Source of the DNA: Paracoccus shandongensis
GTDB lineage: Bacteria > Pseudomonadota > Alphaproteobacteria > Rhodobacterales > Rhodobacteraceae
DNA: 64,000 nucleotides
Assembly (NCBI RefSeq): GCF_017315735.1
Contig: NZ_JAFLRK010000007.1
Coordinates: 1 to 64,000 of the forward strand
Direction of reading: 5' to 3'
Shown here in pieces: positions 8,865-19,198 of the stretch; within the stretch, counting starts at the first letter, position 1; every line of letters starts with the position of its first letter. A model generated the notes under the pieces. It saw only the letters and a program-made list of their open reading frames with translations, ran no database searches and was not told where the DNA came from. The position numbers were made by a program, and so were the translations under genes.

Positions 8865-10262
8865 ATGACGACGCGCCTGACCGCTGACGAAACCCTGACC
8901 GCCGCCTTGGCGCGGATGCTGGCCGCCACCCTGCGGCCCGGCGACACGATCCTGCTGGAGGGGCCGGTGGGGGCGGGCAAGACCCATTTCGCCCGCGCCT
9001 TCATCCGCGCCCGCCAGGGCGAGGGGGCCGAGGATGTGCCAAGCCCGACCTTCACCCTGGTCCAGACCTATGACGACCCGCTTGGAACGGAAATCTGGCA
9101 CGCGGATCTTTATCGCCTGACCGATCCGTCCGAACTGGCCGAACTGGGCCTGGACGAGGCGCTGGCGGACGCCATCTGCCTGATCGAATGGCCCGACCGG
9201 CTGGAACAGCTGCCGGACGGCGCGATCACCATCGGCATCGCCGCCCATGCCGACCCCGATCTGCGCGAGATCACCCTGATCGCGCCGGACGCCGCCCGCA
9301 TTGCGGCGCGCGCCGCTTTCGTGGCGGGGGCAGGCTGGGGGGATGCGCGGGTGTTGCCGCTGGCAGGCGATGCCTCGGCCCGGCGGTTCTTCCGGTTGAC
9401 CGGCGCGCAGGGCAGCGCGGTGCTGATGGACGATCCCTCGGGCGGCTGCGCGCCTTTCGTGGCCATGACCGAGTGGCTGCGCGGCCATGGCTTCGGCGCG
9501 CCTGCGATCCTGGCGCAGGATCCGGCGGGGCTGCTGCTGGTCGAGGATCTGGGCGACGATCTGGTCGCCCGCGTGCTGGAACGCGATCCGGCCATGGCGC
9601 CCCCGGTCTATGACCGGATCACGGATCTGCTGGTCGATCTGCACCGCCATCCGGTTCCCGGCTTCGTGGCGGCCCTAGACGGGCCGGTGCTTGCCGAACA
9701 GGTGGGGCTGTTCGCGGACTGGTATCCGCAGGCCGCAGGCGCGGCGGGCGGCCAGGACATCGCCCCCCTGGTCGCGGCGCTGCACGCGGACCTGGCCGCC
9801 GATGTCCCGCCCGTGCTGGCCCTGCGCGATTTCCATGCCGAGAACCTCCTCTGGCAGGGGGATGCGCCCCTGGGCCTCATCGACTATCAGGACGCGGTGG
9901 CCTGCCATCCGGCCTATGACCTGGTGTCGGCCCTGCAGGACGCGCGCCGCGACGTGGATCCGGGGATCGAAGCCGCCTGCATCAGTCGCTATCTGGCCGC
10001 GACCGGGATGGACCCGGACCGCTTCCGCGCGGCCTATGCGCTGCTGGGGGCGCAGCGGAACCTGCGGATCCTGGGCATCTTCACGCGGCTGTGCCTGCGC
10101 GACGGCAAGGGGCGATACCTGGACTTCATGCCGCGCGTCTGGGGTCATGTCCGGCGCAACCTGGCCCATCCGGCGCTGGCCCCGCTGGCCCAAGCGGTCG
10201 CTGCCCTGCCCGCCCCCGACAATGCCGTCATCGAAAGGATCCGCGCCCGATGCGCCCGCTGA
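8865..10262 (+). CDS. TsaE-AmgK fusion: tRNA t6A ATPase plus cell-wall sugar kinase
   Basis: The 465-residue chain joins two proteins. Residues 1 to about 150 are TsaE: Walker A GPVGAGKT (33-40) and SPTFTLVQTY, the ATPase of the t6A37 tRNA-modification complex. Residues about 155 to 465 are an aminoglycoside-phosphotransferase fold matching AmgK, with LLVEDLGDD hinge, catalytic LRDFHAENLLW and metal-binding LIDYQDA. AmgK phosphorylates MurNAc/GlcNAc at the anomeric position. The next gene, murU, overlaps by 13 bases and acts on the AmgK product, so the kinase assignment is well supported by context. The fusion is seen in other alphaproteobacteria. Confidence 0.88.
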   Translation: MTTRLTADETLTAALARMLAATLRPGDTILLEGPVGAGKTHFARAFIRARQGEGAEDVPSPTFTLVQTYDDPLGTEIWHADLYRLTDPSELAELGLDEALADAICLIEWPDRLEQLPDGAITIGIAAHADPDLREITLIAPDAARIAARAAFVAGAGWGDARVLPLAGDASARRFFRLTGAQGSAVLMDDPSGGCAPFVAMTEWLRGHGFGAPAILAQDPAGLLLVEDLGDDLVARVLERDPAMAPPVYDRITDLLVDLHRHPVPGFVAALDGPVLAEQVGLFADWYPQAAGAAGGQDIAPLVAALHADLAADVPPVLALRDFHAENLLWQGDAPLGLIDYQDAVACHPAYDLVSALQDARRDVDPGIEAACISRYLAATGMDPDRFRAAYALLGAQRNLRILGIFTRLCLRDGKGRYLDFMPRVWGHVRRNLAHPALAPLAQAVAALPAPDNAVIERIRARCAR

Positions 10263-10918
10263 TGATCTTTGCCGCAGGGCTTGGCACGCGGATGCGGCCC
10301 CTGACCGACCGGCTGCCGAAGCCCCTGATCCCGGTCGCAGGCCGGACGCTGCTGGACCGCGCGCTGGACCTGGGCCGGGACGCAGGCGCGGGGCCGGTCG
10401 TGGTCAACACGCATTACCTGGGCCCCCAGATCGCCTCCCACCTTGCCGGGCAGGAGGTGGCGATCAGCCATGAGCCCGGCACGATCCTGGACACCGGCGG
10501 CGGGTTGCGCCAGGCGCTGCCGCTGCTGGGGGAAGGGCCGGTGACGACCCTGAACCCGGATGTGGTCTGGACCGGCCCGAACCCGCTGATGGCGCTGGAG
10601 GCCGCCTGGCGCGACGACATGGACGCGCTGCTGATGCTGGTGCCGCTGGCCCGGGCCACCGGACGGCAAGGGGCGGGCGACTTCGCGCTGGACCCCACGG
10701 GCCGCATCAGCCGCCGGGGCGATTTCGTCTATGGCGGCGCGCAGATCATCCGCCCCGACCGGCTGGCCGGGATCCCCGACCGGGTGTTTTCGCTCAACCG
10801 CCTGTGGGATCTGCTGATCGCCGAGGGGCGCGCCCATGGCGTCGTCCATCCCGGCGGCTGGTGCGACGTGGGCTATCCGCAGGCGATCCCCCTGGCGGAA
10901 AGGATGCTGCATGGCTGA
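10250..10918 (+). CDS. murU: MurNAc-1-phosphate uridylyltransferase
   Basis: The 222-residue nucleotidyltransferase begins MRPLMIFAAGLGTRMRPLTD, with the GxGTRMxPLT...KP signature of sugar-phosphate nucleotidyltransferases and a DTGGGLRQAL segment. With AmgK it makes UDP-MurNAc from recycled cell-wall sugar, bypassing MurA, the fosfomycin target. It overlaps the upstream fusion by 13 bases and addB by eight, so it lies inside a tightly coupled operon. MurU is preferred over glucose- or mannose-1-phosphate transferases because of length and the adjacent kinase. Confidence 0.87.
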   Translation: MRPLMIFAAGLGTRMRPLTDRLPKPLIPVAGRTLLDRALDLGRDAGAGPVVVNTHYLGPQIASHLAGQEVAISHEPGTILDTGGGLRQALPLLGEGPVTTLNPDVVWTGPNPLMALEAAWRDDMDALLMLVPLARATGRQGAGDFALDPTGRISRRGDFVYGGAQIIRPDRLAGIPDRVFSLNRLWDLLIAEGRAHGVVHPGGWCDVGYPQAIPLAERMLHG

Positions 10919-13874
10919 GCCTGTGTTCCGCGGCCTTTACGCCCTGCCGCCCGGCGTCGATTTTGCCCATGAATTCGTGGCGGGGTTCCTGGACCGCATG
11001 GCGGGCCAGCCGCCCGAGGCGATGGCCCGCGTCACCATCTATGCCAATGCCTCGCGCACCCTGGCCGAGATGAAATGCGCCTTCGACAAGCGCGGCCCGC
11101 TGCTGCTGCCGCGCCTTCTGCCGGTCACGAACCTGGACACGCCCGCCCTGATGGGCCAGCCAACATCGGCCCCGCTGGCGCGGCGGCTGCAACTGGCCCG
11201 GCTGGTGGCGGGCCTGCTGGACGCGCGGCGCGACCTGGCGGCGGGCCATTCCATCGCCTTCCTGGCGCGGTCGCTGGCCAGCCTGATGCACGAGATGCAG
11301 ACCGAGGGCCTGACCCCCGAGGCGCTGGAAGGCATCGACACCGGCGATCACGCCCGCCACTGGCAGAACGCCCTGGCCTTCCTGCGCATCGCCGCGCGGT
11401 TTCACCTGGACGGCCCGCCGATGGACCGCCCCGCGCGCCAGCGGCTTGCCGCCGAAACCGTGGTGGCGGACTGGGCGCAGGGCGTGGGCCTGCCCCCCGG
11501 GCCGGTGATCGTCGCGGGCTCCACCGGATCGCATGGCGCGACGCGCCTGTTCATGGAGGCGGTGGCGGCGTTGCCCGAAGGCGCGGTGGTGCTGCCGGGC
11601 TTCGACTTCGACCAGCCCCCGGCGGTCTGGGACAGCCTTCAGGCGGGGGCCGAGGATCACCCGCAATCGCGCTTTGCGCCCCTGGTCCGCGCCTTTGGCC
11701 GCCCCGCGCGCTGGACAAACACGCCGCCGCCGATGCCGGACCGCAACCGCCTGATCTCTCTGGCGCTGCGGCCCGCGCCCGTCACCGACCAGTGGATCGC
11801 CGAAGGCCCGCGCCTGCCCGACCTGATCGCGCCCACGCAGGGCCTGACCCTGATCGAGGCCGACCAGCCCGGCCAGGAGGCCGAGGTGATCGCCCTTCTG
11901 CTGCGCGACGCCGCCGAACGCGAGGCGCGCGCCACGCTGATCGGGGCGGACGGCAACCTGATCCGGCGCGTGACCGCCGCGCTGGACCGCTGGCACCTGC
12001 GGCCCGACGAAAGCGCGGGCCAGCCCCTGTCGCTGACCGCGAATGGCCTGTTCCTGCGCCAGATCGCCGCGCTGTTCGGCCAGGCGCTGACCATCGACCG
12101 GCTGCTGATCCTGCTCAAGCATCCGATGACGGTCACGGGATCGGCGGTGCTGCACCTCAACGACGCGCGCAGGCTGGCGCGCGACCTGGAACTGCACCTG
12201 CGCCGCAACGGCCCGGCCTTTCCCGACGGCGATTGTTTGCGCGATTGGGCCACGCGCGGCGACGAGGCCCGCAAGATCTGGGCCGAATGGCTGGCCGACC
12301 TTCTGGACCGCATCACCCCCCTGGCCCGCGACCGCGCCCCGCGCCCCTTGTCCGACCGGCTTCACGACCTGATCGCGCTGGCCGAGTCCTGGGCGGCGGG
12401 CCCCGGGGGCAGTCCTGCGGCGTCGAAGCTGTGGCAGGACAGCGCGGGGACGCTTCTGCGCAGCACGATCGACCATCTGGCCGAACACGCGGCCCAGGGG
12501 CCAAGCCTCAGCCCGACCGAGTTCTGTTCGCTGCTGCTCGATGAGATGCGCCAGCAATCCGTGCGGATCGCCGGCGGCGCCCATCACCTGATCCATATCC
12601 GCGGAACCCGGGAAGCCCGCATCGTGGGCGAGGGGACCGTGATCCTGTCGGGCCTGAACGAGGGGGGCTGGCCGCAGCCCCTGGCGCCCGATCCCTGGCT
12701 GTCGCGGCAGATGCGGGCGGCGGCGGGCCTGCCGCTGCCGGAAACCCTGATCGGGCTTGCGGCGCACGACTTCCAGCAGGTGATGGGACTGGACCAGGTG
12801 GTCCTGACCCGCGCCCGCCGCGATGCCGAGGCGGAAACCATCCCCTCGCGCTGGCTGAACCGGCTGACCAACCTGATGACCGGCCTGCCCGAAAGGAACG
12901 GCCCGCAGGCCCTGGCCGCGATGCGCGCGCGGGGCAATGCCTGGCTGGCCAAGGCCGCCGCCCTGTCGCGGCCCCCGGTGACGGTCGGGCCCGCCGCCCG
13001 CCCTTCGCCCATCCCGCCCGCGCCGCCGTTCAAGGAACTGCCGGTCACGGATGTGTCCCTGCTGATCCGCGACCCTTACGCGGTCTATGCCAAGCGCGTG
13101 CTGGGCCTGCGCCCCCTGCCCCCGCTGCGGCCGGAACCCGATGCCAGCCTGCGCGGCCAGACGCTGCACGCCATCGTCGAGGCGCTGGTGGCCTCGAAAC
13201 CCGCGCCCGACACGCCGCCTGCGGTGCTGAAGGCCCGGTTCCTGCGGCTGACGGCCGAGATCCTGCTGCGCGACGTGCCCTGGCCCGCCACCCGCGCCTT
13301 CTGGGCCGCGCGGATGGAACGGATCGCCGACCAGATCGTCGCGGACGAGCTGGCCCGGCTGGCCCAGGGCCGCCCGGTGGTGGTGGAAAAGCGCGGCCGC
13401 GTGGCGCTGCCCGGGATGGACTTCGTGCTGACCGCCCGGCCCGACCGGATCGACCTTCTGCACGACGGGCAGGTCATGATCTATGACTACAAGTCCGGCA
13501 AGCCGCCGACCGACCGGCAGATCGCCACCTTCGACAAGCAGCTGATCCTGGAAGCCGCGATGGTCCGGCGCGGCGGCTTCGACGCGATCGGCCCCGCCGA
13601 TGTCGCGGGCATCAGCTATATCCAGCTGGGCGGCGAGGGCGAGACCCATCCCCGCAGCTATTCCCCGCAACTGGAGGCCGAGAACTGGGAAGGCTTCGTC
13701 CGCCTGGTCGCGGCCTATCTGGGGGGCGAGATCGGGTTCACCGCGATGCGCGCGCCCGAACAGACCAGCTATGCGGGCGACTACGATCATCTGGCGCGCT
13801 ACGGCGAATGGTCGCTGGCCGATGCGCCCCGTGCGGAAAGGGTGGGCGATGAAAAGGGCAATGGGGATGGATGA
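10911..13874 (+). CDS. addB: Double-strand break repair nuclease subunit AddB
   Basis: The 987-residue protein matches alphaproteobacterial AddB. It has an inactive helicase-like N-terminal half (VIVAGSTGSHGAT replaces a canonical Walker A) and a RecB-family nuclease domain near the C-terminus with MIYDYKSGKPPTDRQ. It pairs with AddA to resect DNA ends for RecA loading. The ATG at 10911 overlaps murU by eight bases; the longer in-frame extension is read through murU and rejected. Confidence 0.94.
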   Translation: MAEPVFRGLYALPPGVDFAHEFVAGFLDRMAGQPPEAMARVTIYANASRTLAEMKCAFDKRGPLLLPRLLPVTNLDTPALMGQPTSAPLARRLQLARLVAGLLDARRDLAAGHSIAFLARSLASLMHEMQTEGLTPEALEGIDTGDHARHWQNALAFLRIAARFHLDGPPMDRPARQRLAAETVVADWAQGVGLPPGPVIVAGSTGSHGATRLFMEAVAALPEGAVVLPGFDFDQPPAVWDSLQAGAEDHPQSRFAPLVRAFGRPARWTNTPPPMPDRNRLISLALRPAPVTDQWIAEGPRLPDLIAPTQGLTLIEADQPGQEAEVIALLLRDAAEREARATLIGADGNLIRRVTAALDRWHLRPDESAGQPLSLTANGLFLRQIAALFGQALTIDRLLILLKHPMTVTGSAVLHLNDARRLARDLELHLRRNGPAFPDGDCLRDWATRGDEARKIWAEWLADLLDRITPLARDRAPRPLSDRLHDLIALAESWAAGPGGSPAASKLWQDSAGTLLRSTIDHLAEHAAQGPSLSPTEFCSLLLDEMRQQSVRIAGGAHHLIHIRGTREARIVGEGTVILSGLNEGGWPQPLAPDPWLSRQMRAAAGLPLPETLIGLAAHDFQQVMGLDQVVLTRARRDAEAETIPSRWLNRLTNLMTGLPERNGPQALAAMRARGNAWLAKAAALSRPPVTVGPAARPSPIPPAPPFKELPVTDVSLLIRDPYAVYAKRVLGLRPLPPLRPEPDASLRGQTLHAIVEALVASKPAPDTPPAVLKARFLRLTAEILLRDVPWPATRAFWAARMERIADQIVADELARLAQGRPVVVEKRGRVALPGMDFVLTARPDRIDLLHDGQVMIYDYKSGKPPTDRQIATFDKQLILEAAMVRRGGFDAIGPADVAGISYIQLGGEGETHPRSYSPQLEAENWEGFVRLVAAYLGGEIGFTAMRAPEQTSYAGDYDHLARYGEWSLADAPRAERVGDEKGNGDG

Positions 13875-16800
13875 AGCCAGCCTCAACCAGATCGCGGCGG
13901 CCGATCCCGCCCGGTCCACCTGGCTGACGGCCAATGCGGGGTCGGGCAAGACCCGCGTGCTGACCGACCGCGTGGCGCGCCTGCTGCTGGCCGGGACCGC
14001 GCCCGAACGCATCCTGTGCCTGACCTATACCAAGGCCGCCGCGACCGAGATGCAGAACCGCCTGCTGAAACGTCTTGGCCAATGGGCGATGCTGCCCGAA
14101 CCCGATCTGCGGCGCGAACTGGCCGAACTGGGCGAAGGGGGCGACCCGGATCTGGCGCAGGCCCGCCGCCTGTTCGCCCGCGCCATCGAGACCCCGGGCG
14201 GGCTGAAGGTCCAGACCATCCACAGCTTCTGCGCGGCCCTGCTGCGCCGCTTCCCGCTGGAAGCCGGGGTGCCGATGGGCTTCATGGAACTGGACGACCG
14301 TTCCGCCCGCGCGCTGCGCGCCCAGATCGTCGAGGACATGGCCGAAGAAGGCATCCCGGCGATCCGCGACCTGACGGCGCTGGTGACGGGCGACAATCTG
14401 GACGCCTTCCTGGCGGGCCTGTCCGAATCGGATTATCCCCGCGAACCCGATCCCGCGCCGATCTGGCGCTCCATGGGCCTGCCGCCGGGACTGGACGAAC
14501 CCGCGCTGCTGGCCCGGGTCTTCGACGGGGCCGAGGGCGACCTGTTCGCGGCCCTGGTGCCGATCCTGCGGGCCAGCGGCCCCAAGGACTGCAAGCTGGC
14601 CGACCAGCTTTCGGCGGGCAATTGGGCCGATCCCGGCCTGGCGGAACTGCATCTCTTGTGCAAATGCCTGCTGTTCGGCAAGGATGCCCGCGTGCCCTTC
14701 GGCCCCAAGATCGGCGACATCCCCACCAAGGCCCTGCGGGAAGGCCGCTGCGCCCCCTTCATGGCGGATCTCAACGACCTGATGGGGCGCGTGGCCGATG
14801 CCAGGCCCCTGTGCATGGGGCTGGCGCTGGCGCAAAAGACGCTGGCCTTGCACCGCTTCGGCCATGAATTCACCCGCCGCCTGGCCATCCAGAAGGCCAC
14901 CCATGGCTGGCTGGATTTCGACGACCTGATCCGCCGCACCGCCGAGCTCTTGGAGGAATCCTCCATGGCGCAATGGGTGTTGTGGCGGCTGGACGGCGGC
15001 ATCGACCATATCCTGGTCGACGAGGCCCAGGACACCAGCCCGGACCAATGGCGCGTGATCCGGCGGCTGACGGACGAATTCACCAGCGGCCAGGGCGCCC
15101 ATGACCGGCCCCGCACGCTGTTCGTGGTGGGCGATCCCAAGCAGTCGATCTATTCCTTCCAGGGCGCCGACATCGCCGTCTTCGAGGCGATGCGCGACCG
15201 CTTCCGCCAGGATTTCGAGGCCGTGCGCCAGCCCATGCAGCAGCGCGGGCTGGCCCATTCGTTCCGATCCTCGCCCGCGATCCTGTCGCTGGTCGATACG
15301 GTCTTTTCGGGCGACGCGGCCGAAGGCCTGGGCGATCCGCCCCGCCACATCGCCTTTCGCGACACCATGCCGGGCCGCATCGACATCTGGCCGCCCCTGC
15401 CCGAACCCGAAAAGCCCGAGGAGGGCGACTGGACGCGCCCCGTCGATGCGCCGGCGGAAAACGCCGCCGACACGCAGCTGGCCCGCGCCGTGGCCCGGCA
15501 GGTGCGCCAGATCATCGGCACGCCCATCCGCGACGGCAAGACCGGCCAGGTCCGCGCCATCGGGCCGGGCGACATCCAGATCCTGGTCCAGCGCCGGGCG
15601 GGGCTCTTCGACGACCTGATCCGAGAGCTGAAGGCCGCGGGCCTGCCCGTGGCCGGGGCGGACCGGCTGAAGCTGGCCGCCGAACTGGCCGTGCGCGACA
15701 TCACCGCAACGCTGTCGGTCGTCTCCACCCCCGAGGACGACCTGTGCCTGGCCGCCGTCCTGAAATCGCCCCTGTTCGGCCTGACCGAGGACGACCTTTA
15801 TCGCCTGGCCGCCGGGCGCGGGCGGCAGTTCCTGTGGGAACGCCTGCGCGAATCGCCCTATCGCGGGGCCTTCGAGGTTCTCTATGACCTGATGGACCAG
15901 GCCGATTACCTGCGCCCCTACGACCTGATCTCGCGCCTTCTGGTCCGCCACGGGGGACGCGCCGCGCTGTTGTCCCGCCTCGGCCCCGAGGCCGAGGACG
16001 GCATCGACGAACTGCTGTCGCAGGCCCTGGCCTATGACACGGTGGAAACGCCGTCCTTGACGGGCTTCCTGGTCTGGCTGGGCAGCGACGACGTGCAGAT
16101 CAAGCGGCAATTGCCCGGCGGGGCGGGCGGGCTGATCCGGGTGATGACGGTGCATGGATCCAAGGGGCTGGAAAGCCCCGTGGTGATCCTGCCCGAAACG
16201 AAGAAGCGCAAGCCGGGGCGCGGCCAGCCGCTGATCCGGCTGGACGACCGGCCCGCCTGGCGGGGCCTTGCCGCCGAACGCCCCGATCCCGTGGCCCGGG
16301 CCGTGGCCGACCTCGAGCAGCGGCAGGAGGAGGAACGCCGCCGCCTCTTGTATGTCGCGATGACGCGGGCCGAAAGCTGGCTGATCGTGGCGGCGGCGGG
16401 CGATTGCGGCGTGGGGCTCGAGTCCTGGCATTCCATGGTCTCGGTCGGCGCGGTGCGGTGCAGCCTGGAACGCACCCGGGTCGAGATCGACGGCATCGGC
16501 GCCGCCGAGCGGCTGTTCTTCGGCGCCTGGCCGGACGAGGCCGTGGCGCTGGACGCGACCTTCGCCCCCCCGGCCCGCGCGCCCGAATGGGCCCATCGCC
16601 GCGCCCCCGCGCCCCCGCCCCGGATGCTGGCCATCGCCGCCACCGCGCTTGGCGGGGCCAAGGTCATCGGCGAGGGGACCGAGGACGCCGATCCCGCCGC
16701 CGCCATGCTGCGCGGCACGCGGCTGCACCTGCTGCTGGAACACCTGCCCCACCAGCCCGCGACCGACTGGCCGCGCATCGCCCGCGGCCTGCTGGCCGGG

Positions 16801-17238
16801 GCCGAGGGCGGCCTGCCCGGGGCCGACGAGCTGGCCGACCTGCTGGCCGAGGCCGCTGCGGTGATCAACGCGCCCGCCTTGGCCGAGGTGATGACGCCCG
16901 ACCCTTTTGCCCAGGTCCTGACCGAGGTCGCGCTGACTGCCCCCCTGCCGGGCCTTGGCCCGGTGCATGGCGCCATCGACCGGCTGATCGTCACGGATGC
17001 GCGGATCATCGCCGTGGACTACAAGTCGAACGCGGTGGTGCCCGACCGCCCCGAGGACACGCCCGAGGGGATCCTGCGCCAGATGGCCGCCTATCGCGCG
17101 GCGCTGCGGATGATCTGGCCCGCCCGCGCGGTCGAGGTCCGCGTCCTGTGGACCGCCACGCGCAGCCTGATGGTGATCCCCGACAAGGTCCTGGACCGCG
17201 TCATGGCCGCCCTTGACCCCAAGGCGCTGGCTTCATAG
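13849..17238 (+). CDS. addA: Double-strand break repair helicase-nuclease subunit AddA
   Basis: The roughly 1129-residue UvrD-type helicase has Walker A ANAGSGKT (about 28-35), CLTYTKAAATEM, Walker B LVDEAQDTSPDQW, and the C-terminal RecB nuclease motif IAVDYKSN. With AddB it forms the end-processing complex. The start is ambiguous among in-frame ATGs at 13849, 13861 and 13867. The first has GGAAAGGG upstream and is used here; the last gives the common MDEASLNQ N-terminus. All overlap the end of addB. Confidence 0.94.
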   Translation: MKRAMGMDEASLNQIAAADPARSTWLTANAGSGKTRVLTDRVARLLLAGTAPERILCLTYTKAAATEMQNRLLKRLGQWAMLPEPDLRRELAELGEGGDPDLAQARRLFARAIETPGGLKVQTIHSFCAALLRRFPLEAGVPMGFMELDDRSARALRAQIVEDMAEEGIPAIRDLTALVTGDNLDAFLAGLSESDYPREPDPAPIWRSMGLPPGLDEPALLARVFDGAEGDLFAALVPILRASGPKDCKLADQLSAGNWADPGLAELHLLCKCLLFGKDARVPFGPKIGDIPTKALREGRCAPFMADLNDLMGRVADARPLCMGLALAQKTLALHRFGHEFTRRLAIQKATHGWLDFDDLIRRTAELLEESSMAQWVLWRLDGGIDHILVDEAQDTSPDQWRVIRRLTDEFTSGQGAHDRPRTLFVVGDPKQSIYSFQGADIAVFEAMRDRFRQDFEAVRQPMQQRGLAHSFRSSPAILSLVDTVFSGDAAEGLGDPPRHIAFRDTMPGRIDIWPPLPEPEKPEEGDWTRPVDAPAENAADTQLARAVARQVRQIIGTPIRDGKTGQVRAIGPGDIQILVQRRAGLFDDLIRELKAAGLPVAGADRLKLAAELAVRDITATLSVVSTPEDDLCLAAVLKSPLFGLTEDDLYRLAAGRGRQFLWERLRESPYRGAFEVLYDLMDQADYLRPYDLISRLLVRHGGRAALLSRLGPEAEDGIDELLSQALAYDTVETPSLTGFLVWLGSDDVQIKRQLPGGAGGLIRVMTVHGSKGLESPVVILPETKKRKPGRGQPLIRLDDRPAWRGLAAERPDPVARAVADLEQRQEEERRRLLYVAMTRAESWLIVAAAGDCGVGLESWHSMVSVGAVRCSLERTRVEIDGIGAAERLFFGAWPDEAVALDATFAPPARAPEWAHRRAPAPPPRMLAIAATALGGAKVIGEGTEDADPAAAMLRGTRLHLLLEHLPHQPATDWPRIARGLLAGAEGGLPGADELADLLAEAAAVINAPALAEVMTPDPFAQVLTEVALTAPLPGLGPVHGAIDRLIVTDARIIAVDYKSNAVVPDRPEDTPEGILRQMAAYRAALRMIWPARAVEVRVLWTATRSLMVIPDKVLDRVMAALDPKALAS

Positions 17239-17296
17239 CTGTTGAAACGAAGCCTTGCCGCATCCCGCCGGCATGTCCCTTGCAAGGAGCGATAGA

Positions 17297-17617
17297 ATGG
17301 CCACCCTGCCCGTCACCGACAGCCAGTTCGACACCGAGGTCCGCCAGTCCGACACCCCCGTGATCGTGGATTTCTGGGCCGAATGGTGCGGCCCCTGCAA
17401 GCAGATCGGCCCCGCGTTGGAGGAGCTGTCGGAGGAATATGCCGGCAAGGTCAAGATCGTGAAGGTCAACATCGACGAGAACCAGGAACAGGCCGCCGCC
17501 CTTGGCGTGCGCGGCATCCCGGCGCTGTTCATGTTCAAGGGCGGCGAGGTCGTGTCGAACCGCATGGGCGCCGCCCCCAAGGCCGCGCTGAAGAACTGGA
17601 TCGAGGAATCGATCTGA
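17297..17617 (+). CDS. trxA: Thioredoxin
   Basis: The 106-residue thioredoxin has the active-site WCGPC (C31, C34), DFWAEW before it and the cis-proline loop GIPALFMF. It is a cytosolic thiol-disulfide reductant. The start has AAGGAG seven bases upstream. The gene follows addA by 58 bases, an arrangement common in Rhodobacteraceae. An in-frame upstream ATG at 17255 lacks support. Confidence 0.95.
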   Translation: MATLPVTDSQFDTEVRQSDTPVIVDFWAEWCGPCKQIGPALEELSEEYAGKVKIVKVNIDENQEQAAALGVRGIPALFMFKGGEVVSNRMGAAPKAALKNWIEESI

Positions 17618-17650
17618 CCTGTCCTTCGTGACGGTCGAAGGGCGGCGGGT

Positions 17651-18553
17651 TCAGACGGGCCAGCCGCCCTTTTTCATGGCCGCCAGCATCCGGTCGTCGG
17701 CATCCGGCGCCATCATGTCCAGGCTCGTCCGGCGCAGGAACCAGTCCAGGTAACCCGCGAAGTCGGGGCGGTGGCCGTCCGCGCGGGCCAGGGCTTCCTC
17801 CGCCCCCCGTTCGGCCACGTTCAGCGCGATGTGGTGGAAATCCGCCATCCCGAACAGCACCAGCGGCTTTTCCAGGATCAGCCCGTCGAAACCCACCGCG
17901 CTGTTCTGCGTGGCGACAAAGGCGCAGCCGCGCAGCAGTTGCGCCGTGTCACCGCCAAGCGTCAGGTTCGGGTATCGCCGGGCCAGTGCGTCCAGGGCGC
18001 GGCGGTCCTCAGTGTCAGGGGGTTCCTTGGGGTGGAAGGTGGCGATGGCCGGGCGGCCGGTGCGGGCGACGGTTTCGACCATGGCGACCGGACTCATGGT
18101 CTGGAACGACCGGCAGGCGCGCAACCGCCCTTGCAGCGGGATCAGGACGTGGTCGCCCCGCACCGGGTCCGGCCCCGGCAGCACGCGCTGGCGCAGCCTG
18201 CCCGCGAAATCGCGCGCGGCTTGCGCATCGACCGACCGGGGATCGAAGCGCGCCCGGGCGATGGGCCAGGACCACCGTTCGGCGTGCCGCTCCAACCGCC
18301 AGAAGGGGTAATGATAGGCCCGCCGGAAGGTCAGGGCGCGGTCATGGGTGGGCTGTTCCATGTGATAGAGCGCATGGCCCGGCAGGCCAGGGGCGGCCTG
18401 GCGCGCGGTTTCGCCCGACCGCTGGATGATCACCTGCCAGCCGCGTTCGCCCAGCAGGCGGGACATGCGGTTCAGAAAGCCCAGCTTGCCCGCCTGCGCC
18501 GTTTGCAGCATGGGCGGATGCAGATAAACGCGCAGGATGGGAGGCTGGTCCAT
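17651..18553 (-). CDS. Capsule polysaccharide-type transferase-like protein
   Basis: The 300-residue cytosolic protein starts [13 protein letters not shown]. It resembles capsular polysaccharide (KpsS/KpsC-type) transferases, with a VLIPLQGR segment, a FHPKEPP segment and a C-terminal [24 protein letters not shown] block like the conserved nucleotide-sugar site of that group. The assignment is by resemblance only and the acceptor is unknown. No capsule export gene is nearby. It is divergent from hslV; a longer in-frame extension is antisense to hslV and is rejected. Confidence 0.55.
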   Translation of the reverse strand: MDQPPILRVYLHPPMLQTAQAGKLGFLNRMSRLLGERGWQVIIQRSGETARQAAPGLPGHALYHMEQPTHDRALTFRRAYHYPFWRLERHAERWSWPIARARFDPRSVDAQAARDFAGRLRQRVLPGPDPVRGDHVLIPLQGRLRACRSFQTMSPVAMVETVARTGRPAIATFHPKEPPDTEDRRALDALARRYPNLTLGGDTAQLLRGCAFVATQNSAVGFDGLILEKPLVLFGMADFHHIALNVAERGAEEALARADGHRPDFAGYLDWFLRRTSLDMMAPDADDRMLAAMKKGGWPV

Positions 18554-18583
18554 GCGCGCCACGCTGCACAAAGGGCCGACGGG

Positions 18584-18609
18584 TTGCAAGGCCAGGGCCG
18601 TGCCCATAT
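18584..18609 (+). promoter_or_regulatory. Candidate heat-shock (RpoH-type) promoter of hslV
   Basis: TTGCAA (18584-18589) and CCATAT (18604-18609) are separated by 17 bases from TTG to CCATAT, close to the alphaproteobacterial RpoH pattern. The element lies 32-57 bases before hslV, a known heat-shock gene family. The match was judged by eye. Confidence 0.4.
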
Positions 18610-18640
18610 CTGCAACCCGGAAAACGGAAGGAAAACCCTC

Positions 18641-19198
18641 ATGGCGGATGACAGATTTCCCGGCTGGCACGGCACCACGATCCTGGCGGTGCGGCGCGGC
18701 GGCAAGGTGGTGGTCGCGGGCGACGGGCAGGTCAGCGTCGGCCCCACCGTGATGAAGGGCACCGCCCGCAAGGTGCGCCGCCTGACCCCCGGCGGGCGCG
18801 ACGTGGTGGTGGGCTTTGCCGGATCGACCGCCGACGCCTTCACCCTGCTGGAACGGCTTGAAAAGAAGCTGGAATCCGCCCCCGGCCAGTTGCAGCGCGC
18901 CTGCGTGGACCTGGCCAAGGACTGGCGCATGGACAAATACCTGCGCAACCTGGAAGCCATGCTGATCGTCACCGACGGGCAGGGGCTTTACGTCGTCACC
19001 GGCGCGGGCGACGTGCTGGAACCCGAACACGACGTGGCCGCCATCGGGTCGGGCGGGAACTTCGCGCTGGCCGCCGCGCGGGGCCTGCTGGAAGGCGAGG
19101 GCGACGCCGAAACGGTGGCCCGCAAGGCCATGGCGATCGCAGCCGACATCTGCGTCTATACCAACGGCAACCTGACGGTCGAGGTCATTGGAACCTGA
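18641..19198 (+). CDS. hslV: ATP-dependent protease peptidase subunit HslV
   Basis: The 185-residue proteasome-like peptidase has a short propeptide ([11 protein letters not shown]) ahead of the catalytic threonine T12 in [10 protein letters not shown], then [14 protein letters not shown] and [11 protein letters not shown]. It forms dodecamers capped by HslU and degrades misfolded proteins. GGAAGGAAAA precedes the start. The last bases overlap the TTG start of an acetyltransferase that separates it from hslU. Confidence 0.95.
   Translation: MADDRFPGWHGTTILAVRRGGKVVVAGDGQVSVGPTVMKGTARKVRRLTPGGRDVVVGFAGSTADAFTLLERLEKKLESAPGQLQRACVDLAKDWRMDKYLRNLEAMLIVTDGQGLYVVTGAGDVLEPEHDVAAIGSGGNFALAAARGLLEGEGDAETVARKAMAIAADICVYTNGNLTVEVIGT

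Noticed and set aside
10794..17238. Very long minus-strand open frames opposite addB and addA (over 1000 codons each)
   Set aside because: They are antisense to proteins with clear AddB/AddA motifs, have no recognisable domains and arise from the high-GC codon bias.
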